Assembly (NCBI GenBank): GCA_004347695.1
Contig: SLTK01000004.1
Coordinates: 1 to 64,000 of the forward strand
Length of the DNA: 64,000 nucleotides
Direction of reading: 5' to 3'
Source of the DNA: Chloroflexota bacterium
GTDB lineage: Bacteria; Chloroflexota; Anaerolineae; Anaerolineales; Anaerolineaceae
The first letter of the stretch is position 1; each line of letters starts with the position of its first letter. The notes beneath the pieces were generated by a model. The model saw only the letters and a program-made list of their open reading frames with translations, ran no database searches and was not told the DNA's origin. A program made the translations under genes and the position numbers. Shown piece by piece: positions 14,160-23,331 of this stretch.

Positions 14160-14876
14160 ATGCTCAAAAAATGGCTGAAGAGGTTAAGTGGCGGAAACAT
14201 CCTTTATTACCCAGGGTGTGTTACCCGCTACGCTCTGCCCGAGGTACAAGAGCGTTACGAACGGTTGCTGAGGCAAGCGAATATCGATTTCATCATTCTT
14301 CCTGGTGAACTACAGTGCTGTGGCAGTCCAGTCTGGCGGGCTGGCTATAAACAGGATTTTGAGCAGCTAAAAGCCAAAAACCTGGAGACATTTGCTCGCT
14401 TCAGCGTTAACAAGATCATCACCAACTGCCCTGGCTGTTATCACACATTGAAATACGAATACCAGCTAGATGTATATCACACGACGCAGGTTTTGTCTGA
14501 TAAGGGTTGGACACCAACCGGTCAATTCGAACCGGACGAAAAGACATCGCTCACCTACCATGACCCCTGTCATCTCGGTCGATGGTCAGATATTTATGAG
14601 GAACCACGCCGGCTCCTTGATCAGGCTGGCTGGCAGGTAGTCGAATTGGCCGATAATCGGGAGATGAGTTTATGTTGCGGCGCAGGCGGCGGGGTGAAAT
14701 CAAACTATCCGGATTTGGCCAACGCAATCGCTCAAGCTCGTCTAGCCCAGGTGGAAAATGGCCGGTTATGTACGGCTTGCCCCCTATGTTATGCGCACTT
14801 TAAAGAAAATGCCGGCGATATTCAAGTAATGGAATTCAGCGAGGCCTTGATATCAAACCGGAAAGAGAGGCGTTAA
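14160..14876 (+). CDS. Cysteine-rich CCG-domain (GlcF/HdrD-like) subunit
   Basis: The 238-residue protein has two CCG domains: CCGSPVWRAGYKQDF with NCPGCYHTL (first), and CHLGRW with CCGAGGGVKSNYPDL and CTACPLC (second). In HdrB/HdrD, GlpC and GlcF these bind iron-sulfur clusters and pass electrons. No ferredoxin-type CxxCxxC motif is present here; that half is encoded separately at 16043, beyond a GlcD-like gene. So a GlcF-like protein appears split into two genes around its flavoprotein partner. ATG 14160 has GGAAGG about ten bases upstream; longer upstream frames overlap the DUF1573 gene. The complex is probably membrane-peripheral. Confidence 0.8.
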   Translation: MLKKWLKRLSGGNILYYPGCVTRYALPEVQERYERLLRQANIDFIILPGELQCCGSPVWRAGYKQDFEQLKAKNLETFARFSVNKIITNCPGCYHTLKYEYQLDVYHTTQVLSDKGWTPTGQFEPDEKTSLTYHDPCHLGRWSDIYEEPRRLLDQAGWQVVELADNREMSLCCGAGGGVKSNYPDLANAIAQARLAQVENGRLCTACPLCYAHFKENAGDIQVMEFSEALISNRKERR

Positions 14877-14879
14877 CCG

Positions 14880-16049
14880 ATGGAAGACCTTGAATCTTTA
14901 TTCCAACCAGGTCAGGTGTCAACTCGCGAAGAAACCCGGATTGCCTACAGCCGAGATGCATCTAGGATACAGGGGGAATGCCAGACAGTCGTCTGGCCAG
15001 ACTCGACAGACGATGTAGCTCGCCTGGTACGATGGGCTGTCGAAACCGGAATTGACCTAGTGCCACGCGGCGCAGGCACGGGATTGTGTGGCGGAGCAAC
15101 GCCGCAAAATTCGGTTGTCGTCGATTCTGCACACTTGCGGCACTTGGGCCCCGTTGACATTCAAACAAAACAAATCGTTGTAGATGCCGGCATACCCTTA
15201 GATCACCTAAACCGCACCCTGCACTCTGAAGGGTTATTTTTACCGGTTATTCCTGGAAGTCATCGCTCGGCGACGGTCGGTGGGATGATCGCCACAAATG
15301 CCGCTGGACTGCACGCCATTCGTTATGGAAGGATGAATGATTGGGTCGAGGAAGCCGTCGTGGTGGACGGGAAGGGCGATGTTCATCGATTATCTTTCAA
15401 TGAAAGTAAATACGTTGTAGGTCGCGAGGGGTTAACCGGTATGATCGTGCAGGCTAAATTGCGTTTGGCGGAGATCCCCAGGAACCGATCACTCACGTTA
15501 CTCCGGTTCGAACACTTGGAAGATATGCTGAATCAAATAAGAAGTTTGAAAACGAATCCATCCCTTTCAGCGTTGGAATATCTCAATCCTCAAGCAGCTG
15601 TTGTGGTCGGTTGGGCGGCTAAACACACATTATTGGCTGAGTACCAAAGTGGCGATGGTGAGATCATGGATCTCGTGGAAATGGCAACCTTATGGAAAAC
15701 GCGAGAAAGCCTGTCTGCCCGATTGACACATGCCGGTTTTCCGATTTCTGAAGATCCTCAAATCCAGCCCGAAACTCAGGAAAGCATCTTGGATTGGCTG
15801 ACTGTTCAAGGAATTCCTGTCTTCGGTCACCTGGGAGTGGGCATTTTGCATCCGCGGTTCTTATTAGCAGACCCGCGAATCATTGACCTTTACCACCGGG
15901 TTATCACGGCAGGCGGGCAAATCAGCGGAGAACATGGGATGGGCTTGAAAAAAAGACAATGGGCTAGTGAAGCATTAAAGTCAGATATAGTGGCGCTGAA
16001 AACGCAGTTCGATCCACATCGAGTCTTTAATCGAGGGAAGCTATGCTGA
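14880..16049 (+). CDS. FAD-linked oxidase (GlcD/LldD2-type dehydrogenase subunit)
   Basis: This 389-residue FAD_binding_4 protein oxidises a 2-hydroxy acid or similar substrate in the GlcD/D-lactate dehydrogenase family. The FAD-binding loop VPRGAGTGLCGGATP lies at ~60-75 and GSHRSATVGGMIATNAAG at ~122-139. The C-terminal domain has FGHLGVGILHPRF and the final GGQISGEHGMGLKKR, where the family usually has the histidine-bearing S-G-E-H-G motif. It is about 60-80 residues shorter than typical GlcD. The start lies 3 bases after the CCG gene and the end overlaps the iron-sulfur gene, so the three probably form one complex. The substrate is not predictable. Confidence 0.82.
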   Translation: MEDLESLFQPGQVSTREETRIAYSRDASRIQGECQTVVWPDSTDDVARLVRWAVETGIDLVPRGAGTGLCGGATPQNSVVVDSAHLRHLGPVDIQTKQIVVDAGIPLDHLNRTLHSEGLFLPVIPGSHRSATVGGMIATNAAGLHAIRYGRMNDWVEEAVVVDGKGDVHRLSFNESKYVVGREGLTGMIVQAKLRLAEIPRNRSLTLLRFEHLEDMLNQIRSLKTNPSLSALEYLNPQAAVVVGWAAKHTLLAEYQSGDGEIMDLVEMATLWKTRESLSARLTHAGFPISEDPQIQPETQESILDWLTVQGIPVFGHLGVGILHPRFLLADPRIIDLYHRVITAGGQISGEHGMGLKKRQWASEALKSDIVALKTQFDPHRVFNRGKLC

Positions 16050-16396
16050 TCGACCTAAACGAAAACCCAACTTGTACCGAATGCGGGCTTTGTCGAGAGG
16101 TCTGCCCCGTCTTTCAGATCCAACAAAGGGAAGAGTATAGCCCCCGCGGTCGCGCGATGCTAGACTCCGCTGGCATTCAGACCCTGGTGTTTTATCAATG
16201 CACCTTATGCCGGACCTGCCGGATCGTCTGCCCGGTAGGGCATGATCCAAGCGGCGAAACATTGCGGTCTGGATTAATTGCAGTTGGAGAAGAGACCCCC
16301 GCCAATCAGGTGATGATTGCTAACATCCGCCAATATGGCAACCCCTTTGGACCGCTCGCAGAGGGTGAGATACCGAAAACATTAACTTGTTGTTAA
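16043..16396 (+). CDS. 4Fe-4S ferredoxin-type (HdrC/GlcF N-terminal-like) subunit
   Basis: The protein has 117 residues and two 4Fe-4S motifs: CTECGLCREVCPVF (residues ~11-24) and CTLCRTCRIVCPVG (~53-66). Between them is the R-x-x-Y-S-P-R-G-R-A-M segment seen in GlcF and HdrC. The C-terminus (ANIRQYGNPFGPLAEGEIPK) is also typical of HdrC-like proteins, so the gene is complete rather than truncated. It overlaps the flavoprotein gene by 7 bases. It should wire electrons from the FAD subunit to the CCG subunit at 14160. Confidence 0.85.
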   Translation: MLIDLNENPTCTECGLCREVCPVFQIQQREEYSPRGRAMLDSAGIQTLVFYQCTLCRTCRIVCPVGHDPSGETLRSGLIAVGEETPANQVMIANIRQYGNPFGPLAEGEIPKTLTCC

Positions 16397-16420
16397 CTTC
16401 AACCAAAGGATGAATTACGA

Positions 16421-17623
16421 ATGAAAAAATTTCTACCGATCATTATTTTGCTTATTACATTCACCCTATCTGTTATTCCGGTCAAAGCAGAGAGTTCCAG
16501 ACGATTGGCAGTCGTCTATTATAACGAAGCCTGCGACGAATGTGCCACCTATATTAATGGTGAACTGCTGGAAATTTTACAGACGAACCAGGTGGAACTC
16601 GTTCGAAAGGACTATATCAATCAGCGTGAAAACCGAACGGAATTGAATCAAATGAATGATTCTCTGGGGGTGCCGCTGGAACTTCAAAGTCACCTTGTTA
16701 CCTTTATTGATGAGGGCCGGATCATCTTGCAGGGCGAACCACCCCGCCACGTAGTAGACGACTTGCTGTCTGCTCAAGATCTGCCCGTTCGAATCCTGAT
16801 TTATAGCGAAGAGGGCGAAGGAGATGGATATAAAGCCTGGGCGTTTGCCGGTCCAGTCCAAGGCTATGATGTCAACGAACCGATAACGACCTACCTGAAC
16901 TGGTATCATGCCAATCAGGCATCCTTTGAAAGTTCAGGTATCGCCAGGACTACCTCCAAGCTACTTCCTGCCGTACTGTTGACTGGGCTTATAGACGGGA
17001 TCAACCCCTGCGCGATGGCGATTCTGCTCTTTTTTATCACGTTTTTATTTACGATCCGAAAAAGACGGGCAGCCATTGCCCGCATGGGGCTTGTCTATAT
17101 TGCCTGCGTTTACATCGTTTATTTTCTAGTAGGGCTGGGGTTACTTCGCGCGACCTCACTTGTGCAGGGTCATTGGCTGGGTCAATTGGGGGCAGCTCTG
17201 CTGATCCTATTTGGAATAACAAACCTGCTTGGTGCTGTGTTTCCAAAATTCCCAATTCGGTTGGAAGTGCCCGAAATTGGTAAAGAGGGGCTGAAAAATT
17301 GGATGTATCGGGCGACCTTGCCTGCTACCATTGTGCTAGGAACTTTGATGGGACTGGAAAGTTTTCCTTGCTCGGGGGGACCGTATGTTGCCATTTTAGG
17401 GTTGCTTGGCAGCGAGACGAGTTTCTGGCAAGGCTTTGGTTACCTGGCGCTCTATAACCTGATGTTTATTATGCCGCTGGTTATAATCTTGATTCTTGCC
17501 TTAAACCCGGTTATGGGAGCAAAGATTCAAGCATGGGAACGTGCCTCTTCTCATAAGGTTCGCGGGATCACGGGTGGGGTGATGGCGCTCATTGGGTTAG
17601 CACTTTTGATCTGGGTTCTATAA
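16421..17623 (+). CDS. CcdA/DsbD-like thiol-electron transporter with thioredoxin-like N-terminus
   Basis: The 400-residue product begins with a signal peptide (FLPIIILLITFTLSVIPVKA). An extracytoplasmic thioredoxin-like part follows, with YYNEACDECATYINGELLEI, a C-x-x-C pair. The C-terminal ~220 residues hold about six membrane helices with the two CcdA/DsbD signature cysteines, DGINPCAMAILLFF and ESFPCSGGPYVAILGLL. CcdA-type proteins move reducing power across the membrane for cytochrome c maturation or periplasmic thiol repair. Here likely clients are the DsbA-like protein just downstream and the exported rhodanese. It is in the same direction and close to both neighbours, so probably one operon. 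Confidence 0.82.
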   Translation: MKKFLPIIILLITFTLSVIPVKAESSRRLAVVYYNEACDECATYINGELLEILQTNQVELVRKDYINQRENRTELNQMNDSLGVPLELQSHLVTFIDEGRIILQGEPPRHVVDDLLSAQDLPVRILIYSEEGEGDGYKAWAFAGPVQGYDVNEPITTYLNWYHANQASFESSGIARTTSKLLPAVLLTGLIDGINPCAMAILLFFITFLFTIRKRRAAIARMGLVYIACVYIVYFLVGLGLLRATSLVQGHWLGQLGAALLILFGITNLLGAVFPKFPIRLEVPEIGKEGLKNWMYRATLPATIVLGTLMGLESFPCSGGPYVAILGLLGSETSFWQGFGYLALYNLMFIMPLVIILILALNPVMGAKIQAWERASSHKVRGITGGVMALIGLALLIWVL

Positions 17624-17646
17624 AATTGACTAAAGAAGGAGCTGTA

Positions 17647-18342
17647 ATGTCTAGAAAATATTTAAAAACAACCAATCGCTCGAAAAAATCACCAAAGAGG
17701 ATAAACTGGTGGATTCTTGGTGTCTTGAGCATAATCCTTGTAGCGGTTATTGCCAGAATCGTGATTCAACAAAACCAGAATAATATTGATCCAGTAGCAA
17801 TTGCACCGATTGAAGTCAGCCAAGATAAAAGCACAGGAAGTGCAGACGCTCCGGTTGTTGTCGTTGAGTATGGGGACTACCAATGCCCAGCTTGTGGTCG
17901 TTTCGCATCAACAGTCAAACCTAAGATTATGGAGGAATTTGTAAATACTGGCCAAGTGCGTTTTGTCTTTCGCAGTTTCCAGTTTATTGGAGAAGAATCT
18001 CAATGGGCGGCCGAAGCATCAGAATGCGCCAATGAACAAGGAAAGTTCTGGGAATTTTACGAGAAATTGTATTCAGAACAGTCTGGTGAAAATGCGGGGG
18101 CATTTTCGAAAGTGAATCTGGAAGGATTTGCTGCGGAGCTTGGTCTGCAACCTGAACAATTCAACCAATGTCTGGCATCGGGTAAATACACCGAAAAAGT
18201 AAAATCAGAAACCTTAGAGGCACAAAACCTTGGACTTCGCGGGACGCCTGCGTTGCTCGTGAACGGAATATTTGTGGAAGAAGGCAGTCAATATGACATT
18301 CTTAGTCAACGCATTAAAGAGGTGCTCTCCAAATACGAGTAG
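17647..18342 (+). CDS. DsbA-like disulfide oxidoreductase, membrane-anchored
   Basis: The protein is 231 residues long. An N-terminal anchor (WWILGVLSIILVAVIARIVI) is followed by a thioredoxin/DsbA domain with active site YGDYQCPACGRFAS (C-P-A-C) and the cis-Pro loop LRGTPALLVNG. It would act on protein thiols outside the membrane. ATG 17647 follows AAGGAG at 17635-17640; a TTG at 17626 would put the ribosome site inside the gene. It is the last gene of the thiol/redox operon. A 10-base inverted repeat (18367-18376 with 18438-18447, AGTCCTGGGC/GCCCAGGACT) lies after it, before the convergent methyltransferase gene. Confidence 0.88.
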   Translation: MSRKYLKTTNRSKKSPKRINWWILGVLSIILVAVIARIVIQQNQNNIDPVAIAPIEVSQDKSTGSADAPVVVVEYGDYQCPACGRFASTVKPKIMEEFVNTGQVRFVFRSFQFIGEESQWAAEASECANEQGKFWEFYEKLYSEQSGENAGAFSKVNLEGFAAELGLQPEQFNQCLASGKYTEKVKSETLEAQNLGLRGTPALLVNGIFVEEGSQYDILSQRIKEVLSKYE

Positions 18343-18468
18343 ATCTTGATTTACTCCGGGTAATCTAGTCCTGGGCGGTTATCATACCTTTGAGGCATCA
18401 AGCAGTTTCCACTTTTCTGCTTCAGCATGTAGATTATGCCCAGGACTGTTCAATGTCATTTTTGAACT

Positions 18469-19110
18469 TTACGAGTTGATATTTGGTTTCTTCAGCAGGA
18501 TTACTCGATATTGCCCATGAAGCAATGCAGATTCATCGTTCACAATAATTGTTTCAGGGATATCCTTCGACATTTCTCCGAATCTCCGATTAGGGTCGGT
18601 TCCCAATTGACGGATTAGTCCACCAAGGATGGTGCGGAGGATTGTAGGGCTTGTGTGTTCGGGGAGAAATTTATCAAAAATTGAAATCTGTCCGCCTGGT
18701 TGAAGTACACGCCAAGCTTCTTCCAGAACTTTTTTCCCATCTGGAGCAACGGAGAGGATCAAGTTTAGTAATATCACACTAAAAGAAGAATCTGGGAATT
18801 GTAGAGCTTGAGCATCCATTAGTAACAGGTTCATTTTTGCCCGATTTTTTTTCTGGGCTTTTGACAGCATAGCCTGGCTGATATCGGTGCCTGTGACATG
18901 AATACAAGACGGAACGAAATCGAGGTCCAACCCTGTTCCAATCCCAGGTATGAGAAGATTGTCGCCCGGCTGAAGATCCAGCAGATCAATGGCACGGCGG
19001 CGGGCTTTCTTCATAACCGCGCCAAATAACCAATCGTAGACTGGGGCGTATATTTGATACACAGATTGATTGACTGGATTGCTCACGTCAATTCCCCGTG
19101 ATCGATGCAA
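18469..19110 (-). CDS. SAM-dependent methyltransferase (PmtA/UbiE-like)
   Basis: This 213-residue class I methyltransferase has motif I as LLIPGIGTGLDLDFVP around residue 53, where the usual E/D-x-G-x-G-x-G is P-G-I-G-T-G. An acidic ribose-binding segment (VTGTDISQAMLSKA) and motif II/III (SVILLNLILSV, VLQPGGQISIFDKFLP) follow. The YAPVYDWLFG start recalls phosphatidylethanolamine and quinone methyltransferases. The substrate is uncertain; membrane lipid is a reasonable guess, as lipid genes lie downstream in this cargo. It is read from the minus strand, 70 bases beyond the P-type ATPase gene stop, and probably shares its transcript. Confidence 0.75.
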   Translation of the reverse strand: MHRSRGIDVSNPVNQSVYQIYAPVYDWLFGAVMKKARRRAIDLLDLQPGDNLLIPGIGTGLDLDFVPSCIHVTGTDISQAMLSKAQKKNRAKMNLLLMDAQALQFPDSSFSVILLNLILSVAPDGKKVLEEAWRVLQPGGQISIFDKFLPEHTSPTILRTILGGLIRQLGTDPNRRFGEMSKDIPETIIVNDESALLHGQYRVILLKKPNINS

Positions 19111-19179
19111 AACTTAGGAGAAGACAGATAGGTCTTTTCGCACATGGGTCACCTGTAGAATTCTAAACGAGTAAATCTT

Positions 19180-21597
19180 TTAGCCGCGAATCTGGTATCT
19201 CAACAAGCGTAGCGCATTTATCACAACCAGGATCGTGCTTCCCTCATGCACAACCACTGCCCAACTGAGCTGTACCAAACCGGATACGGAAGTTACTATC
19301 AGCAGAGCAATGACACCCAACGAAATGAACAGATTCTGTTGAATAATCGTACGACTGGCACGACTCAAGCCTACAGCAAATGGCAGCTTACCCAAATCGT
19401 CGGCCATTAAGGCGACATCCGCCGTTTCAAGAGCTACAGCGGTCCCCGCTCCTCCCATAGCAATTCCAACCGTAGCTGTGGCGAGCGCGGGTGCATCATT
19501 TACCCCATCCCCGATCATGGCAACTGCTCCATACTCTTTTTGCAAACGTTGAATAGTGCCCAGCTTATCTTCTGGCAGCAACTCTGCTTCTATGTTGGTG
19601 ACTCCAACTTCTTGCGCAATTTGCTGTGCTACTTTTTGATTATCTCCGGTGAGCATAATTAGATGTTTCACGCCCAAGTTCCGCAGCCGTGACAGTACCT
19701 CAGCAACGCCAGGCCGTGCAACATCCGATAATCCCAGAATGCCAAGAAATGTGCCATTCCGACTAAGGGTCATAGTTGTCCGGCCTGCATTTTCCAGTTG
19801 TGCTAAGGTTTGCCGAATGGTTTCATCCACAACCTTTCCACCGATATCTTCGAATAACTTGAGCGAACCAACCCACACTGGCTGATTCTCTACCTGACTG
19901 CGTACACCGCGACCAGGGATATTCTCTAAACCGTTTGCAACAGGGAGTGTAAGGTTTTGTTCTTTTGCAGCTAGAACGATGGCCTGCGCCAAAGGATGAT
20001 TGGACTGCTGTTCTACCGCTCCTGCTAAACGCAATATTTCTTCTGGACTCACGCCATTAAAAGGAAGGATATCCGTCACCTGAAATTTACCCTGGGTGAG
20101 TGTTCCTGTTTTATCAAAGGCTATTGCGTTCAACCGGCCTAGATTTTCCAGGTGGACTCCACCTTTTATCAAAACACCGTTGCGTGCTGCCTGTGCAATC
20201 CCAGCCAGCACGGTCGCTGGTGTACCAATGGCCAACGCACAAGGAGAAGCTGCGACTAAAAGCAGCATCGCCCGATAAAAGCTTTCCGAAAAAGGCATCC
20301 AGCCCGCTACCGGGGGAACGACTGCAACAAGCACAACCAAAACCAATACAATTGGCACAAATCGGGAGGTAAACCGATCAGTAAATTGCTGGGTAGGACT
20401 TTTCTGACCTTGGGCTTCAGCAACCATTTTCATGACCCGGCTCAAGGTATTATCTTTCGCAAGTCGAGAGATCTTCACTTCCAACGCTGCTTCCTGGTTG
20501 ATCGTCCCAGTAAACACTTCATCGCCGACACTCTTCTGGACAGGAACGGATTCTCCAGTAATGGGGCTTTGATCCACTGTGCTCTCACCCTGAAAGATTA
20601 CACCATCAACCGGAACACGGTCGCCTGGTCGTATCACAACTACATCTCCGATCGAAAGCTGATCCACCGATTCTTCCATTATCTGATCGCCGCGCCGGAC
20701 ATGTGCTTTTTTAGGCATCAATTCTCCTAGGGCATTGATCGCATTACGAGCCCGACCCAAGGCGTAATGTTCACCGGCATGCCCTAATCCAAACAGAAAG
20801 AGCAGGAAGGCTCCTTCAGCCCAGGCTCCGAGAAAAGCTGCCCCTAATGCCGCCGCTAACATAAGTACATCCGTGTCAAACTTACCTCGGAGAAGGGCGG
20901 GGACAGCATGATGAGCTATATCGTAAGCGCTGGCGATATAAGAAAGAAGGAAAAGAATAAGCGCGAAGTTTGCCGACAGTCCCAGGAATTGCTCGCCAAC
21001 CCAACCCACGAGAAGAAAAATGCCCCCAGCACCTATTAAGACCATTGCCCATCGTTCCTGTAACCAGTGAGGTAGAAAGGTTGGTGCGCTGCCATGGTCA
21101 TGCTCGTGGTCATGCTCATGCGCTTCCCCTTCCTCTTTGACCATTGCTTGGGTTACAGGTCGAGCCCCTAAACGGCGCATGGTTCGTTTGATTGAGTCAA
21201 GAGAAAGGATTTTTGTATCAAAAGCGACAATAACCAGCCCTGATGCATAACTCACGCTGGCATGCAGCATCCCTTCCAGGTTTTCAAGTTCTTTGGTGAT
21301 CATGGTGGCTGAATCAGCGCTATCGAGTCCACTAAAGGGAATCTGCTCGTGGTGATAACCATTGCGTAATTCCGATCCAGCCTCCTTAGCGATACGTTTG
21401 ACCGCGGCAAAGGAAATTAAGTTTGGGTCATAATGTATGCATAAATCCATTGGATCATGATCCAAATGCAAGTGCGTTTGGAGAATACCTCTTTGGGCTT
21501 GCAAGCGGGTCTGCAATCGCTCTACACAATGGTCGCAAGCATCTTGATTTTCTGGCAACAACAAAGGCAGTGAGATTTCCACCGTTTTTTCTATCAT
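19180..21597 (-). CDS. P1B-4-type metal-exporting ATPase (Zn/Co/Cd)
   Basis: The 805-residue pump has an N-terminal heavy-metal domain containing DACDHCVERL, a second HMA-like segment, and a His-rich loop (HEHDHEHDHG) near 180. Core motifs are TGES, the phosphorylation site AFDKTGTLTQG, GDGVNDAPA, and in membrane helix 6 SPCALAIG. Helix 8 carries HEGST. SPC with HEG[GS] is the P1B-4 signature, associated with cobalt, zinc or cadmium export. ATG 21597 has AAAGGA upstream; the longer frame from 21657 lacks one. The adjacent CzrA-like regulator (divergent from nothing, same strand upstream) fits metal-inducible expression. Confidence 0.92.
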   Translation of the reverse strand: MIEKTVEISLPLLLPENQDACDHCVERLQTRLQAQRGILQTHLHLDHDPMDLCIHYDPNLISFAAVKRIAKEAGSELRNGYHHEQIPFSGLDSADSATMITKELENLEGMLHASVSYASGLVIVAFDTKILSLDSIKRTMRRLGARPVTQAMVKEEGEAHEHDHEHDHGSAPTFLPHWLQERWAMVLIGAGGIFLLVGWVGEQFLGLSANFALILFLLSYIASAYDIAHHAVPALLRGKFDTDVLMLAAALGAAFLGAWAEGAFLLFLFGLGHAGEHYALGRARNAINALGELMPKKAHVRRGDQIMEESVDQLSIGDVVVIRPGDRVPVDGVIFQGESTVDQSPITGESVPVQKSVGDEVFTGTINQEAALEVKISRLAKDNTLSRVMKMVAEAQGQKSPTQQFTDRFTSRFVPIVLVLVVLVAVVPPVAGWMPFSESFYRAMLLLVAASPCALAIGTPATVLAGIAQAARNGVLIKGGVHLENLGRLNAIAFDKTGTLTQGKFQVTDILPFNGVSPEEILRLAGAVEQQSNHPLAQAIVLAAKEQNLTLPVANGLENIPGRGVRSQVENQPVWVGSLKLFEDIGGKVVDETIRQTLAQLENAGRTTMTLSRNGTFLGILGLSDVARPGVAEVLSRLRNLGVKHLIMLTGDNQKVAQQIAQEVGVTNIEAELLPEDKLGTIQRLQKEYGAVAMIGDGVNDAPALATATVGIAMGGAGTAVALETADVALMADDLGKLPFAVGLSRASRTIIQQNLFISLGVIALLIVTSVSGLVQLSWAVVVHEGSTILVVINALRLLRYQIRG

Positions 21598-21696
21598 TGG
21601 TATGTCCTTTATAAAATAATCATATTGAAAATTGAAAGCATAATTAAAACCAGCCACGCTAAAAAGCGCCTGTTCATCACTTGATTGGGAGTTTTG

Positions 21697-21978
21697 TTAT
21701 CGAATGGGTGGAGGTACGAAAACTGAAAGTTTTCTTGTCCGGGGGAATTGCCAGCAGGTAGGTTCAATCTTTACAAATAATGAAATGAGAAATATTGCAG
21801 GGATCACACCCATAAAAATTCCGTAATGAATGGCTCCATTGCACGAACCTGAACTTATTCCTAAGATGTCCGAATGCCCAGGTTGTAAATCGTGGAGAAA
21901 ATGAACGCCAACGCTAAATGTAATCAGTAGTAATAGAAGAATAATAATGAGATTATGAGGAATTCGAATTTTATTCAT
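21697..21978 (-). CDS. Small two-helix membrane protein, hypothetical
   Basis: The 93-residue product begins four residues before the end of the ArsR-type regulator, with overlapping frames. Two hydrophobic helices (NLIIILLLLLITFSVGVHFL and IFMGVIPAIFLISLFV) flank a loop containing SGSCNGAIHYG. The C-terminus is basic and Pro-rich. No family recognised. It sits between the metal sensor and the metal pump in the same direction, so it may aid metal handling at the membrane, as an accessory of unknown role. Confidence 0.6.
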   Translation of the reverse strand: MNKIRIPHNLIIILLLLLITFSVGVHFLHDLQPGHSDILGISSGSCNGAIHYGIFMGVIPAIFLISLFVKIEPTCWQFPRTRKLSVFVPPPIR

Positions 21979-22282
21979 GGCAGACGTGGTCCAGACCACG
22001 TTTGAACAACTCGCTGATGTGTTCATCATCTAAAGCAACAAATACCTGTCTGCCTTTTTTCCTTGCGCGTACTACGCGCTTGTCGCGCAAACCCCGGAGT
22101 TGATGTGAAATAGCGGATTTACTCAATCCCATGGCTTGGACAAGATCCCCTACATTGACCTCACCGGCAACCAGGGCCGAAATGATCCTTACACGGGTTG
22201 GATCGCTCAAAGACTCAAATAGGCTGGCTACTCGTTCCGCTGTTTGTTCATCCACGCTTGTAATATCACAATTATCTATCAT
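21971..22282 (-). CDS. ArsR/SmtB-family metal sensor (CzrA-like)
   Basis: This 103-residue winged-helix repressor contains DPTRVRIISAL, the recognition helix region MGLSKSAISHQLRGL and the wing ARKKGRQVFVALDDE. The C-terminal alpha-5 site reads D-x-H, then H and H at +13 and +16 from the Asp (DDEHISELFKRGLDHVCHE). This spacing equals the CzrA Zn/Co site (D84, H86, H97, H100); SmtB has Glu in the last place. It should release DNA on binding zinc or cobalt. It is the first gene of the operon with the P1B-4 ATPase. The divergent region 22283-22485 separates it from a second sensor gene. Confidence 0.9.
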   Translation of the reverse strand: MIDNCDITSVDEQTAERVASLFESLSDPTRVRIISALVAGEVNVGDLVQAMGLSKSAISHQLRGLRDKRVVRARKKGRQVFVALDDEHISELFKRGLDHVCHE

Positions 22283-22485
22283 AAGAATCTTATTATTGAA
22301 TGGTTGCTCAACTATTGTTTAGTTTATTACAAAAAGGACTGAATGTCAAGTATAGATATTGAGGTGTAAAAAAATACCAAAGCCCATGTTATCAATACTT
22401 CCAACTGTTCTTGACAAATTCAAACATTTCGAATAATATATCAGCATATTATGATATATAAATATAAGATATCAGGAGTCTTGGA

Positions 22486-22848
22486 ATGCTAAATGTTACG
22501 AACGTAGGAGAAGGAGTTCGGTTGCAGGCAAAGCTGTTTCGTGGTTTTGGCGACCCGGCGCGACTGAACATCTTGCAAGCGCTGCGCAACGGCCCAGTGA
22601 CGGTGACTGAAATTGTGGACGCAACAGGTATGAGCCAGTCCAATACATCCAATCATCTGCGCTGCTTGCGCGAATGCGGTCTGGTTACCGCTGAACAACG
22701 GGGCAAGTTCGCTCTGTATCGCCTGAGTGATGACAGGGTGGGAGATCTGTTAGCAATCGGCGAATCCTTGTTGGCCGATGTCGCCCGGGGTGTCTATGAA
22801 TGCACCCGCTACAACCTCCCACAGGGTCGAAGCCAGGAACAAAAGTAA
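22486..22848 (+). CDS. ArsR-family metal sensor (CmtR-like, Cd/Pb)
   Basis: The 120-residue repressor has the winged-helix core GDPARLNILQAL and MSQSNTSNHLRCLRECGLV. The C-x-x-x-C in the recognition helix (CLREC) matches Cys57/Cys61 of mycobacterial CmtR, and a later Cys in VYECTRYN could serve as the third ligand (Cys102). CmtR senses cadmium and lead. This differs from the CzrA-like sensor on the other side of the divergent region, so the island senses two metal classes. It starts the plus-strand operon with lspA and a methyltransferase. The region just upstream (22430-22470) has TATATATAAT-like sequence, suitable for a repressed promoter. Confidence 0.88.
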   Translation: MLNVTNVGEGVRLQAKLFRGFGDPARLNILQALRNGPVTVTEIVDATGMSQSNTSNHLRCLRECGLVTAEQRGKFALYRLSDDRVGDLLAIGESLLADVARGVYECTRYNLPQGRSQEQK

Positions 22849-23331
22849 ATGAAAACAGGTCTGCGGATCTTCATTCCCTTTCTGATTGCTCTTCTTCTTG
22901 ATGGGCTGACCAAGGCTTGGGCCGAACAGGCATTATCTTCACCCATACCCATCCTCGGTAATTTTTCCCGTCTGACCCTTGGTTACAACACAGGCGTAGC
23001 ATTCGGGCTTTTTGCGAACGGCGGGATATTCCCGCTGATCGTCACAGGCGTCATCATTTCGGTTCTGGCAGCATGGCTCGTTTATGCGATTCGGTCCGGT
23101 GATCTTTCCTCTGTCGCAGTATGGCCGGTAGGTTTGATCCTCGGCGGTGCGGTAGGGAATTTCGCCGACCGCATGGTGGATGGAAGGGTGACGGATTTCC
23201 TCGATTTTGGATTGGGTACGGCACGTTGGCCGACTTTCAACCTGGCGGATAGTTTTATCGTGGTTGGTGCCCTTTTACTTTTACTCATTATTCCGAAGGT
23301 TAAATCCGATGAAAAGGAGCAGACGGCATGA
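22849..23331 (+). CDS. lspA: Signal peptidase II (lipoprotein signal peptidase)
   Basis: The 160-residue protein has four membrane helices. Catalytic aspartates are in GNFADRMVDGRVTDFLDF and FNLADSFIVVG, as in LspA. It cleaves prolipoprotein signal peptides at the lipobox. Cargo copies of lspA beside cadmium/lead genes are a known pattern (for example pbr and cad modules), so this is likely an accessory, metal-linked copy, not the housekeeping one. It starts directly after the CmtR-like stop and overlaps the next gene by 4 bases. Confidence 0.93.
   Translation: MKTGLRIFIPFLIALLLDGLTKAWAEQALSSPIPILGNFSRLTLGYNTGVAFGLFANGGIFPLIVTGVIISVLAAWLVYAIRSGDLSSVAVWPVGLILGGAVGNFADRMVDGRVTDFLDFGLGTARWPTFNLADSFIVVGALLLLLIIPKVKSDEKEQTA

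Noticed and set aside
18367-18447. 10-base inverted repeat as ends of a small transposon (MITE)
   Set aside because: Arms are only 10 bases, with no target duplication, and lie between convergent genes where a weak terminator structure is more likely.
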